Assembly (NCBI GenBank): GCA_028456385.1
Contig: JALNQF010000017.1
Location: forward strand, 62,001 to 126,000
Reading direction: 5' to 3'
Length of the DNA stretch: 64,000 nucleotides
DNA from: Ophiosphaerella korrae
Lineage: Eukaryota; Ascomycota; Dothideomycetes; Pleosporales; Phaeosphaeriaceae
Positions 35,363 to 46,376 of this stretch are shown in pieces (positions within the stretch are counted from its first letter, which is position 1; the number at the start of each line of letters is the position of its first letter). The notes beneath the pieces are model-generated. The model saw only the letters and a list, made by a program, of their open reading frames with translations. It was not told the origin of the DNA and made no database searches. Both the position numbers and the translations under genes were made by a program.

Positions 35363-35988
35363 TTGGGTTTACAGACGGGAGGTCGTTATTATTATCATTG
35401 AATACTAGGCCGCGCTACAGTCGTTGTTTGGCGGTGGATTTGTCCTAGTCTGAGTTCAAATCTCGGCCTTGAAATGCTTGTGGAAAGCGTACCCAAGACA
35501 TTTGACGTCCAAAGACGTTGAAAATGGAAGGGACGATAACCCCTGTTGTGTACTGTGTTAGGCAAAATTACCAATGCCACATCGCACTACCACCGCAACC
35601 GCGCCTCTTCCTGATCATTTTCAATCCGCTTAGCCCAACATTGTGCTCCTGCGCCTCACCAAACTCTCCAGTCTGCCCTGCGTAGTAAGTTTCATATAGC
35701 GAACCGGGTATTCTCGCCCCCAAAGCCGCTTTGTGCAACACCTACGCCACATCTTCGCATACTGCCAACGGTGACTTCTGTTCATGGACTAGTATCATAG
35801 AGACTCCAACTCCAACCCATCATTTGTCGGGGCAGTGTTCGCTACGGCGTGGATCGAATTGCCTTACTCTTAAGTCGTGAGAGGGTCCTGTGGAACGATA
35901 CACATCCGCGCGGGTGTTTCTCTTCGATCTATTCATTAACGAGGGCTACCTCAAACACTACCATCAACCAGGTCACATAGCCTTCATC
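35363..35988. other. Divergent intergenic region
   Basis: About 625 bp between two small divergent genes (35362 minus and 35989 plus). A T-arm-like hairpin with loop TTCAAAT occurs near 35446-35462, but no acceptor stem or other arms fit, so no tRNA is called. Confidence 0.5.
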
Positions 35989-36595
35989 ATGCACAACACG
36001 CAGGCCGTCTTTTCTATTTTTCTATTTGTCTCATCTTTAACAAACGCATTCTCCTTCTCTCAATTTCGACTTCGTTCGGACAAAGTTCCAGCATCCCTTG
36101 TTGATAAATGCACCACCACGGTCTGGCACAAGCAACATTGTATAGATGCAATAAAGTCGAATTACATCCAGATCAATGAAATCCAAGATTACGCCAACAA
36201 TATCGCTATCGACATCGCGGCTCTCCGTCCCGTGACGGCACGCAATAGTTACGTCAAGATCTCAGCTACCCAAGCGTATGTTATCGAACGGCTGCCCGGC
36301 AACCGGGACTTGGCAGTCAGAGGAGAAGATAATCGTGATGAAGTAAAGTTCGAATATGGCGGAACCAGTTTTTCCAGTGACGTTAACTCAAGCGGTAAGA
36401 AAGCGTGGTGTGTTTCGGATGCATGGGATCAAGAAAATTGGCAATGTGGCAGAAGCTCCAGAGTATGTCGCAAACAAAGTTTCTATATGTGAATCCACTA
36501 ACGCATAACAGGAGCGCAAGATCCAGTGTACGTTTTGGTGCGGAGCGACCAGTGAAGAAGCCAAGGAAAATACAAACACCGTTGAGCTGCGCTGA
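35989..36595 (+). CDS. Small secreted cysteine-containing protein (effector-like)
   Basis: Exons 35989..36462 and 36512..36595, intron 49 bp with CTAAC branch, give 185 aa. MHNTQAVFSIFLFVSSLTNA is a clear signal peptide. The mature protein has six cysteines in two groups: two near residues 41 and 51 (CTTTVWHKQHC) and four near the C-terminus (WCVSDAWDQENWQC..IQC..FWC). The last two come only from exon 2, so the unspliced frame gives a wrong tail. It has no transmembrane segment and no recognised enzyme motif. Size, secretion signal, even cysteine number and location in a transposon/NLR-rich region fit a candidate effector or secreted antimicrobial-type protein; this role is inference only. 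Confidence 0.7.
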
Positions 36596-37735
36596 GGCTG
36601 GCTGAGACTCTTGCCGTGAATATAGTAACTCTATTGAGTTCGGTTGTTTCCTTTTGCCCAGGGGTTATTCCGCAACACGGGAACAGATCGCGGCGTAAGC
36701 CTGCCGAGGTCTACTATCGGATTCAGAAAAACCAGTTGTCTGAGGGAGAGTCAACTAAATTTCATCTTTAGCATTAGCGTGTCGGTGTCATTTATGTGAT
36801 GGTGGCGATTGTCGCGAATGAGTGACGCTACTTTTGGAATAGGTCATGCATCGAATATACAAACAGTTGGGATCTATGCGACGCCAGCATCTGTCAAACT
36901 CGGCCGAGGAACCATAGTGTTCGCAAGACTTACTCGAACGATAGCCTCATATCGAATAGTCTCTCTCTCGTGACCAGGCACCCAAGACCAGGACCTATCA
37001 AGCCGTGCTAATTCGCAGTAGATGATGCATACACACGCCAATGACTCTTCTAGACGTTAGCAAGCTGCATCACCAGTAAACCTACCCAGCCCACGGCTCC
37101 TCTTCAAGACGCCGGAAACAAAGTGGCATTGCGCCGTCCAGCTGGGCCGCAACAAGCTGCATACGCAAACCCGGCACCGAGCACCTGAATCAAACAGCTG
37201 CAATGGGTACCTGCAGGAGCATCGATGTAAAAGTGTAATAAGATGAGATGGGAGCGAGACGCGTCGTAATTGTGACCTTGTAAGCGTGCAAACAATGACC
37301 GCTAATATGTTTCTTAGTACGTTTCAACGTCCGTTGCAATTTCCGAACGTTTTGCACACGGCTAGACCAATCGCGACAGAGCTTGAAAATCAGTGCTAAT
37401 TTTTCTGAGAGTAGATTGTTTCGATGTGCAATGGTGGCTGTTTCGTGGTCGTGATGCGGCTCGGTAGATCATAAGAGAGCTAGTATAGGTAGATTTGCCT
37501 AGTTACGATCGATACTGGCCGATGTACTAGTAGCTTGATACCCAAGTGGAGAATCAAATGCACTGTGATGGAACAGGGTAGCGATAAATATTAGGCAATA
37601 CTTAAATAAATTCATCATTATCGTATATTCTGAGGATGACTACTCAACGCCGTGAGCGTAGTGGCCCAATCCCTTGCTTACACTAGCTGTGAAACGCCTG
37701 GAGTAAACCGAATGAAAGAATGCAAACAGCCGCGC
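36596..37735. other. Intergenic
   Basis: About 1.1 kb without a supported gene. Short frames on both strands lack family features. The right end should be the 3' UTR of the glycine-zipper gene. Confidence 0.5.
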
Positions 37736-38360
37736 TCAATGGTAGCCGCCCTGGTTGTCCTTGGGTTTCTTGGCCTTGTCCTCCAGCTTGGAACCGAGCA
37801 CAGCGCCTGCAATAGCACCAATGATTCCATGGCCGCCCATCTTGTTGCCGCCAAAGTAGCCTGCAGCGCCTCCTCCAAGCGCGCCCATCAGGCCCCTGTC
37901 ACCCTCAGCTTGCATGTTGGGATCAGTTGAGCCATAGTTCTGCTGAGGGTGAGGGTTCTGGCCTTGGGGATACTGGTCCTGTGGGTAGGCGCCCTGCTGA
38001 GGGAACTGGTTCTGGGGTTGGGCACCGGGGTAGGCTCCTTGTTGGCCATATTGGCTGTTCGTGTTAGTTTGGTGTTGGAAACGAGTTATATTAGATGACC
38101 TACCCTTGCTGTTGCTGTTGCTGATCGTACGGAGCTACCTGCTGGCCATGCTGGAAACCGCCGTGAGCTGGCGCGCCATATTGTTCGTTGTAGTTTTGTT
38201 GTTCGCCGCCATAGTAACCTTGGGGCTGCTGTTGCTGTTGAGGGTACTGCTGATAGCCACCCTGGTCATAACCACCTTGCTGAGGGAGATATTGGCCCTG
38301 GTGCTGAGGGGGGTACTGCTGCTGGTTGTATTGGTTGTACTGATCGTAAGGGCCTGACAT
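37736..38360 (-). CDS. Gln/Tyr-rich glycine-zipper protein
   Basis: Exons 38104..38360 and 37736..38054, intron 49 bp, give 191 aa. The first 140 residues are Gln/Tyr/Pro/Gly-rich (repeated QQGGY, QYPQ, GAYPQ), a prion-like composition. The C-terminus is a glycine-zipper two-helix segment, GLMGALGGGAAGYFGG..HGIIGAIAGAVLGSKLED, followed by a Lys-rich tail ending GGYH. This organisation is widespread in fungi. Members are small proteins with a putative membrane-inserting or oligomerising glycine zipper; some are stress-induced. No reaction is known. It shows no damage despite its setting. Confidence 0.85.
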
Positions 38361-39829
38361 ATTGAATGTGTGGTGTTTGAGAGACGGAGAAATGCAAGTG
38401 TTTCCTGATGTTGGATTATGAACTATGTGCTGATGCGGGGTGGTTGAGGTGGCCGGATGTCACGGGTGACGTATGAGGCAAGTGTGAATTGTGGACGAAG
38501 GCGACAACATCAGCTGGCAAACGTCTATCTTATATTGCTGGATGCGCCGGGGACGGCAAAGATTTCGTCCTGATGGCTGAGTGTGCCCACCGCAAGTTGG
38601 GGAGGCGGAGCAGCCGTACGAGGGCTTCGAGCTGTGCTCAGCCTCAGCCATACAAAGGTACGAGGCCAGGCCCAACCGGCTAAGACGGCCAGTTGAGGAC
38701 TGGCAAATGGCGCAAACAGCCACACCATACCCCAAAACCATCAGCCCTAGCGAACTCGGCCGGACCTGCTGATTGAGGTAACAAGTGAACATTACAATTA
38801 CAGCCCAAGGCACCATGTGGTTCTTGGATTGATGGCCCAGGAAACGAGGGCTTCCGTCCTGACGAAACATCTTGTGCCTCTTGCCAGGTCGGATTTTCAT
38901 GGTCCTCTCAAGAGCCGAATTGAATTGCCTGCGACATGATGCGCCGCCGAGAGGCTGGTGACAAATGCGCCATTCGAGGCGCAGCACCTTTGTTGTGGGC
39001 CGCGTGCTGCGAACCACAGGCTGCAGGGAATGTGGCGCTCTCTTCGTCATCCAACACTCATCCTGCGACGGGGCAATTTTTTAAATTCCGAAGTTCCTAA
39101 ATTGCTGTCGCTCCTTTCAGATTATTATTATTATTGCAGAGGCGAGGCAGCACTTCCGGGATAAAGTGCCACAGCCTTGAAGATCAGTGGCACATGGCTA
39201 ACGCCAGCCCTAACGGCCGCTGAAACACACCCACGATGCCTTGAGACATGTCCAAGACAAGTTCACGCGGGCCAACCCACACTATTGCTCCCTAATGCCT
39301 CGTCATCTTACCTCATGGAGTAGTATTTGTCTCCTTAAGACGCACAGACATGCCGTTTACAGCTACCCAGGGGCTGACGAGTGTTGCTAATTGCCCCTTT
39401 CGCATCGCAGCCTCATGTCTGCATCTCGCCTGGCTGCCATCTCAAACTGACATGGGACCCGAACCGACTCACCCCTAGCGTTATTCATGCGCCTACTCAA
39501 ATGCACACCCTCGCGCGGTTGCATGAACGTGCCTCGCTCAGATCGTTCGCCCAGCCTTTCCGTTGTGTCTATACTGACTTGCTTTCCTTCTGTCCTTCGT
39601 TACGCAGCGGGCTGTTGTTGCTAATCTTCACTTTCGTTCACCACCGACATTCCTTTCTGACTATCGATCCCATCACGGCCCTGGCAGGCTTGGGACCGTA
39701 TTCCAACTTCGTACTTGGGCATTCATCATCGCTGGACGACCTGCAGATGTTGTTTGGTGGTGCAATTGAGCGGCTGTAGGATTGAGAGGGGTCCACCCTA
39801 CCGTAAACGATCGACTTCTTCTGGTTACA
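38361..39829. other. Divergent intergenic region
   Basis: About 1.47 kb between the glycine-zipper gene (-) and the single-pass membrane protein gene (+). An ATT trinucleotide run lies near 39121-39135. A 196 aa minus-strand frame at 38460..39050 and a 132 aa plus frame at 39381..39779 look like chance frames in promoter or leader sequence. Confidence 0.55.
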
Positions 39830-41425
39830 ATGCTCGCTCCATTGCGCCGCGAGCGACGGGCTCGATTCGATTATGTTGTTGTGAAAAGAGATGGCGTGGA
39901 TGGTGAAGGACAGGCTTCCGGTAGCGACATGGTAGATCCAGTACCGGCAGTGGATCGCATCCTCCGGCGCTCATATTCTAAACGGCAACTGGATGATGAT
40001 GATGACTACAGTGACGATGACTTGGACGATCTATTTGATAGTTTAGGCTCCACGACTACGACCACAAAACGCCCTTTCACCATTGCCACCAGTGCTACAC
40101 CGACACCTGCAGCTGTAAGATAATGATGGGAGAGATAACTGTGTCTAGGGCTGACAGAACTAGGCTCGTCCTACGCCAACTACGACTTTACATGAACCAC
40201 CCAAAGTGGCGGCCAAGGGTCCCACCGAGACTGCGATAGGACCTCTGCAGCCGCCAGCGGCGGCAGAGTCAAGTAGCGACAGCTCGGGAGGAATGTCTCA
40301 AACCACTGAGCATCTACTTATTGCTGCTGGTTCAATCGGTAAGTTAAATAGTAATAATAGTTACACACATGTTTCTCACATAGTACAGGTGCAACTATCA
40401 TCATTGTTATGTTCATCCTGGCTCTTTATACGATGCGAAAGCGTGGTATGTCTCTTGCGGATGTCATGAGGCACGGTAAGGACTCAATGTCACGACGACG
40501 AAGTCCACCACCACCACCTCCCTCGAAATTCGACATGGAGAAGAAATTAGCTTATGATGACGACTGGATGTACGGCGGAAAATCCATGTATCCTCCGCAA
40601 CAGGCCGCAAAATCTTCTCGATCTGGTTCGCTTTCTACCCAGACCCCGTTGCAGCCCCTTGCACGAAGTGAAAGCTTCAGGGAGCCCGCTAGCCAAACAT
40701 TCCTTCTTGAAGACCCACCCACACGACAGAATTCGCACCGTCGAGACATCAGCGCGACCCCATCTTCACCGGTTCTTCCCATTCAAGACATGCGGCGCAG
40801 TGCATCGACACGGAACACCAGGTCCCTAGATGGTGATGAAGAAGCGCAAATCTATCAAGATCCGCCTCGTCGTCTGTCAGCGTTACCAGCCCCTCCTACG
40901 TTCAAACAGTTTCTCTCCAACCGGCCTTCCATATCCCAACGCCCCGCTCTTGGAGGCAACATAATGAGCCGTTTTAGCTGGACAAACTCGAATGCACCGC
41001 AAACCCCGCACGATCCTTCTCGCGATACCGCCCAGCAATCACAGTTGGGAAGGGACAGCTTCATGACGCAGCGATCATCTGTGCCACGTTTCCGCACAAT
41101 CGACTCATGGGTAAACCAGCAATCAACAAACGTCGAGGAGCAACGCCTCCGACAACAATTCCGCATGACTCAGAGCACAACGTACTCTGAAGGTGACCTA
41201 GACGAGGTTCCAGAAATGCCCGCCATGCCCAAGACGCCTAAGACAGCCTCTCCCCCCGAAGGCTTGAGCCCCCCAACAGGCAAGGATGCCAAGCACCAGC
41301 GTCACGACACAATGGACACAGCACCAATCTTCAAGGCCCACCCAGGTACAGAAGTCCGCTTCAGCACACGAAGTACCGTACCATCCGAGGTCCTGGACAT
41401 GGGACGCCGCAACGCAGCCTTGTAA
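39830..41425 (+). CDS. Single-pass membrane protein with long cytosolic tail
   Basis: Exons 39830..40114, 40164..40338 and 40389..41425 (introns 49 and 50 bp) give 498 aa. The N-terminal 140 residues are acidic and Ser/Thr/Pro-rich (DDDDDYSDDDLDDLFD, then a T-rich run). One membrane helix spans the second junction (LLIAAGSIGATIIIVMFILALY), followed by basic MRKRG, which predicts an N-out/C-in orientation. The cytosolic tail is Ser/Pro/Arg-rich, with PPPPPP, many RxxS-type sites and MSRFSWTNSNAPQTP. There is no clear cleavable signal peptide. The layout recalls fungal Mid2/Wsc-like surface sensors and other Ser/Thr-rich single-pass proteins, but no WSC domain is present. Function unknown. Confidence 0.82.
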
Positions 41426-42422
41426 AATAGACATCACCCACCAAATCGTTGCCATGCATTTCCCCCATCCAGCACTCGCTCTCCCCGTCAATATCCCCCC
41501 CCCATGCCCGCCATTCGTCACGACAAATACAGGCGCAGAGGATCCATTGTAACTCTATAGCAAGTAAGCAAGCAAGTGCGCTACGGCGTGCACCGCACCC
41601 AGCATTGATTTGTCACGTGTCATTCCAGCAAATATATTAAGTAATCTATATCCCCATTGCTTCGCAAATGCAAAACCATTATTCTGTTACCAAAATTCCA
41701 CGTCAATCGTGCTTTGCAAACCAACCCCTCCCCCTCCGCCCCCCTTTGTCGTTACGCGCCCAAGCGATGAAACACTACTCGGACAGTGCCTGGTTGTGCT
41801 GCTTGGGTCTTGGCCCATATAAGCGATTAGATCTGCGGCATCCCGCAGTTTTGAGGTTCCGAGCGGGCGAGACTAATTTCCGGGATGGGCGCGCTTTCAG
41901 AAGGGATCTGCAGGTCGAGGCTCTGGCGCCGTTTGGACTCTGAAGTGATGGAAAATAACGGTACTTGCCTTGTTAGGTTGTTATTGTGAGAGGCGTACGG
42001 ACGCGCTAGTGCTGCGTCGATTTGGGCGCTGAAGGTGAGTTGTGTCGATGCTGCGTGAGTGCCGTGTTCTGCAACGGCAATTTGACTATGCGGGTGGCTT
42101 TGTGGTGGGAATTAGAACCAAGACGCGGGGCCAAGCCTGCTAATCACATCCGCGGCAGTTTGAACGACAGGCTCAGGTACATGTGCCCGAACTATGCGGC
42201 GTCGAAGGGATGATGGATGGGGAACATGGTTCGTATTAGGAAGTATTTGTTTATTATCTACGGTGGTTGGATGCATGAGCACGCGCAGACCTAGCAGCAT
42301 AAACAGGAGCTAACTATACGATTCTTGAGCTCTCGAATCAGAGCTTGCAGGGTGTAAATCTCGTTGGCCACGCACCCCATCATCGCTGACCTCAAGAACT
42401 TTGATTCGACAGTAGAGAGCAC
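41426..42422. other. Intergenic
   Basis: About 1 kb with no supported gene. C-rich stretches near 41500 and 41720 are likely 3' UTR of the membrane protein gene. The right end abuts the copia relic. Confidence 0.5.
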
Positions 42423-42960
42423 CTAGTTCAATATATGGCTAAGGCGCTGTTCTTTTGGTTTTCCAGTCGTTCCTATCCACTTTGAAAAGCAGTCTGCAGA
42501 GGCCAATGTCGGCTTGAGGGGGCATGTCTGGCGGCATTTAGCCGCGCCGGGGATGTTACCTTTCGCCTCCCAAGTCTGTTTTGGCTTATCTTTATAGATC
42601 GACTTCACGTCGCTCGCCTCTGGGTCGACCAGTTCCCACACTCCATACATACGAACATGGGACTGGAGTTGTGTGTACCATGTGTGCCGGTCGGAGTATC
42701 GATTAGGTATACATCCCGTGGTATGAATCGCGAGAGCGCTCATTATGTTAAGCTTGGTGTTAGTGAGGAAGAGAGAAGATTCAAGTAACTGTACTCGAGT
42801 TCTCTAGCCCTTGAGCGCGCAGTAGGATACTTTATTGCGTTCATAAAGCGCGGGGCTTATAACTGTGGTAGGGATACACAAGCACAAGAATAACTAGGAG
42901 ATAGGTGTCGTGTGGGATTCAATAGGCTAGAGAGCAATAGACCATTCTGGTATGCTCGAG
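42423..42960 (-). mobile_element. Truncated Ty1/copia element B: 5' end and gag start
   Basis: Minus-strand frame 42423..42743 encodes a copia Gag N-terminus: a short leader, then RHTWYTQLQSHVRMYGVWEL and VDPE, the usual W..W..VDP pattern. Upstream at 42851-42864 the minus strand reads GTTATAAGCCCC, matching the complement of the initiator-Met tRNA anticodon arm with one G-to-A change. It follows sequence ending in CA, as expected for an LTR 3' end. The LTR left boundary is uncertain; the given end is approximate. No integrase or reverse transcriptase remains. Confidence 0.6.
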
Positions 42961-43177
42961 CTACTTACTCAAGCTAAGCTACTAATACCCTATATATTCA
43001 AGTAGCTTACTACCCTTTATAATATAGTACTACTTTCTATATTACTCCTAAGCTTAAATGATATGTAGTTTGTTCTATTATAGTTATAAGCCTAGTATTT
43101 CTATTTACCTAAAAGCTAGAATAGAATAGACTGGTAATCTTAAGCTTAGTTCTCTTGCCTTATACGTAGTTAAAAAC
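42961..43177. repeat. AT-rich degraded tract between copia pieces
   Basis: About 215 bp of TA-rich sequence (many TTATA/ATAGT steps) lying exactly where element A's gag frame ends. It looks like RIP-mutated transposon interior. Confidence 0.45.
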
Positions 43178-43730
43178 TTATCTTCTTTTAGTTATTATTG
43201 AACCGTGTCTGCCTTCTTCATCCGTTGCAGACATCAAGTGCTCGACGCAGGACGCAAAGTCGGCACCATCTGTAGTCCCCCAACTTTGTAATTGCTTTAA
43301 ACGTTTCTCATCTATCCCTTCGGCTTGCTTGATAATTGATTCGAGGCGATTTTCCTGCAGAGGCTTCTCAAGCTCCTGAAGGATTTGATGGGGTTGATTA
43401 GGATCGATATATTCCCATACCTCACCTGCTTCAGCGATTTGTTTGACGATAAAGATCCAGGGCTCCCAGTTATTCTGACCTTCAAGAATAATGTCGGAAT
43501 TGACGGCATTTTCCGACATATCAATGATAGCGACGTTCGATTGTAAGTGCGGATGAGACCGGGCTCATAACTGTAAGTAGGGAGGTAATGATCGAGAATA
43601 AAGTATGTTCCCCTGTGTATAGGTGTATGAAGTAAGATCAATATGCATATGTGAACGGACTGATTAGTCAGTGGTAGACCGCGTGACTATAGGTGTCCTG
43701 GGCTTACACCATAATACTCCCCTTCTTTAG
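43178..43730 (-). mobile_element. Truncated Ty1/copia element A: PPT, LTR, PBS and gag start
   Basis: Minus strand, 5' to 3': a purine tract AAAGAAGGGGAG (43715-43730); a short LTR of roughly 140 bp (about 43574..43712) beginning near TATGGTGTAAGCCC and ending in CA; then GTTATGAGCCC (43561-43572). That last string is complementary to the anticodon arm of initiator-Met tRNA, the half-tRNA priming mode of copia. The gag N-terminal frame follows at 43178..43519, with EGQNNWEPWIFIVKQ and VWEYIDPNQP. The element is cut off in AT-rich sequence. A polypurine tract in front of the LTR normally marks a 3' end, so this LTR may have been shared by two tandem copies. Confidence 0.65.
43561..43572 (-). 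other. Copia primer-binding site (half-tRNA iMet type)
   Basis: The plus-strand GGGCTCATAACT equals the conserved anticodon-arm sequence of initiator-Met tRNA, so the minus strand is complementary to it. It sits directly after the LTR end and about 40 bp before the gag start, the position of a reverse-transcription primer site. Confidence 0.65.
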
Positions 43731-43984
43731 GGACTCTTTGGATAACGGTTTAAAATTGGAAATTTCTAGCAACTTGGGGCTCCCGCTTACACTTCTAGCG
43801 GCATTGCCCTCATTCCGGAGATGCATGCAAGTGTGAAGAGACTTACATAACTCCCTTTCCCAGCATTGAACGGCATGTGCAGTATACTGTCTCCTCATAG
43901 TAACATCTGGAAGCAGCATAGGACTCCAGAGGCTCGCAAAATTGAATGATTTGGGAGGTCTGGTGACATGTTTAGCGGTGGCCG

Positions 43985-44198
43985 ACCACACGTATGCTCC
44001 CCATGTTATTGTCTAGCCTTCCAGAGAGATCGCCAAACGCTCTACCTCTTTCATCGCTATATCAAATACCTGCAGCTCTTCTACAAAAACCTTACAGTCT
44101 CAAGTGGAACCGCGACCGTCATCCAACACTTTCACCCACTTTTGAATCAGGTTGCATAGTGATATGATATCACCGACTGATTCAAAGGTAATAGACAT
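43985..44198 (-). pseudogene. Fragment of a fungal NLR-type N-terminal domain
   Basis: Starting at ATG 44196-44198 the minus strand reads MSITFESVGDIISLCNLIQK and continues KVLDDGRGST, then TGA, then in the same frame DCKVFVEELQVFDIAMKEVERL and a TAG. The pattern MSxTFGSVGDIIxLCxL..LDxxRGSxxxYQxLxxEL..LDxxLxxVE is a frequent N-terminal domain of fungal NLR and ankyrin/WD proteins. Two in-frame stops and the missing remainder make it a fragment, cut off toward the copia LTR. Confidence 0.55.
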
Positions 44199-45012
44199 GC
44201 TGGAATTTGAAGTGTGGTTGCAGGAATCGAAATGTAAAACCTTATCATAGTTGAGATGCAGGTGGTGACTGGCAAGCGGACGCAGCACCGACTGCGCCTC
44301 GAGTGGGTGGCGAATGGCGTCTACATTGCGATGTATCAGCTGACAGTACGAAGTATAACGAAATATGTGCTCGTAATGGCATTGGTGGATCATATGGCAA
44401 TTGTGCCGGATGGAAGGCAAGACTCTAGTCATATTTAGTTCCTATAAGATGAGAATAAGAAGACCGATCGCCCGGGCAAGGCTCCAAAATCCATGGAGGA
44501 ATTAATGCTAATTAAATTTCAGAGGTACCGGCGCTAACGACGAACCATACATGTATTTTGGGCTAACATCGTATCCACCTCTATGTAAACTTTTCATGGG
44601 GCATCTTCAGCCTCGCCACGAAGCTATCCTATTATATGTCTCGACGGTATCCCAAGTTTCTCGGTCGGCGGATATCTCATACGGCGTCTTCTAAACTCTA
44701 CCAGTTTCCAGGAAAAAACAGTACATATAACACCTCGGCGAACCATTACATTCCATCTAGGGAGGTAAATAGTGGTCCTAGGTAACCATCTAATATATGT
44801 CACAGCCTAGTCAATACACTATTATGGACACGACGTTCTAGAAAGAACTAATCAAAAGCCGAGACCTTGAAGGGATCACGGGCAAATTCAGCCCAAGCAG
44901 ATTTCAACAACCGGACAGTAGTCCTTGTTCCCCGGACCCAATGGTCGTATGTATGAAAAGTGGCTCGAATTATATATTATATATAGGTGTTCTCCGCCAA
45001 GATGACCTGCGG
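44199..45012. other. Intergenic, AT-leaning
   Basis: No coding frame is supported over about 800 bp. ATATAT-type runs lie near 44970-44985. Probably decayed repeat or spacer. Confidence 0.45.
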
Positions 45013-46376
45013 TTAGTTGAAGTTAGTGTTCCACATCCAGAATCCTAAGTAGTCAAGCAACTTGAGAAGCTGCACCTCATTCTCACTCCTGTTTTTGATG
45101 AGCACTTCTGACTGTCGCCGCACGATGTCGGGGTTGCTAAGACGCCAGGGTATGATAGTGCGGAGGACGGTGTCAACATCCGCCACCTTTTCAATCCCCT
45201 TCATCGTTCTCAGCCTCTTGACATCCAACTTCTCTAGCTGCTTTTGCGAGTTCCCAATTCACTTCTCTATCCTCGGTCGATTGCGGGAGCAGTGAAAGAA
45301 AACTGTGCAGTCGAGCTTCGCTCAGTGCGGCTTGCTCACCCCCTTCATCACCACACCAACCACGAAACTGGCCGCCGGTTCCAAGAAAAGACCACAGGAA
45401 TTCGTAAGAAGGATGCAAAATACTAGGAAATTCGTAATCAATCAGTACGGTAGTTCGGTAGGTAGAAGGATTGAACAAGAGTTAGCTCGGCAGCATGCAC
45501 ATAAAAAGAAGGGCGTAATGAAGTCGGCATGAATGATCGATTTATCCTGCTTTGTCTCGAGTGATTCAAATTGGGCTGAAGGTCCACGCTCGACAAATAC
45601 GTCCAATCGGTCTCTGATGCCGTTCTCACGCCATCCTCGAAAGCGAGGATTTGCGTCCGCTTCCTGAAATACCATTTCTATTCGACCTCTAAAGGAGGCT
45701 TCCTATGATGGCTATTGCCCTTGTCCAACAGTAGGCATTGCCGCGCTTACAATGCGGCCGTTCTCATCAAAGGTCACGCCTCCAAACCCGGTAATAGTTT
45801 CAGGGAGTTGGTAGTCTTGCAAAGCTTTAATCAATTTAGCCATCTGCGCAAAGATTTGCTTCTTATGGTCAAGGTCCATTGACGGAAATGCTCCATCCAG
45901 AGACATGGCAGGCATTAGCTTTTGAATGGTCCAACCACACGAAGACTCGGCAGCACTGCCCCAGGCATAAATAGACGGCACTATATGTGGCTGGAAGTCT
46001 TTGAACGCTGCGGCGGCGAGATTGATGATGGCTACTTCGTTTTCAATTCGTGTCTTACGGTGCATTCCTTCAGCATCGGGATTTGCAAGGCGCACTATGA
46101 GTTCTTTGGTGCCATCAGGAACTGCAATGCAGCCGGGCCGGGGAACTACGTCTTTCCTAACGTCGCCTGAAGTGATGGGTGTATACAGTGTGACGCGATA
46201 GACAAAATTATTGTATCTGAAGATAAAATCAGGTTCGTATTGAATAGGAGTGATATTGGCATCCGTCTGGGGTGCATAGATTGTGGAGTTAGCGGTGGGC
46301 GCAGTTAAAGCCGGATGCCTTGGCTTACCTCGACGCCAAATTTTGTGTAGCAGACCCTGGACAAAGTCAAGCCGAG
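45013..46376 (-). pseudogene. Phosphotransferase (APH-like kinase) pseudogene
   Basis: Pieces of one APH-family protein lie in order on the minus strand. A probable 5' exon ends near 46329. The main piece is PIQYEPDFIFRYNNFVYRVTL..VPDGTKELIVRLANPD through LPETITGFGGVTFDENG. The next is ADANPRFRGWRENGIRDRLD up to SIIHADF. Then come LIDYEFPSILHPSYEFLWSF and a tail with VADVDTVLRTIIPWRLSNPD. Two TAG codons interrupt the same frame at 45712-45714 and 45703-45705. The frame also changes just after HADF, where the catalytic-loop Asn would be. Another change separates 45191..45478 from 45013..45228. Such proteins phosphorylate small molecules or resemble choline kinases; this copy cannot be active as read. 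Confidence 0.78.

Noticed and set aside
35446..35470. T-arm-like hairpin (loop TTCAAAT with a 5 bp stem) suggesting a tRNA
   Set aside because: No matching acceptor stem, D-arm or anticodon arm at the required distances; another B-box-like string at 35343 has no T-stem.
38460..39050. 196 aa minus-strand frame
   Set aside because: Lies in the divergent promoter region, with no start context, domain or homologue-like segment; probably chance.
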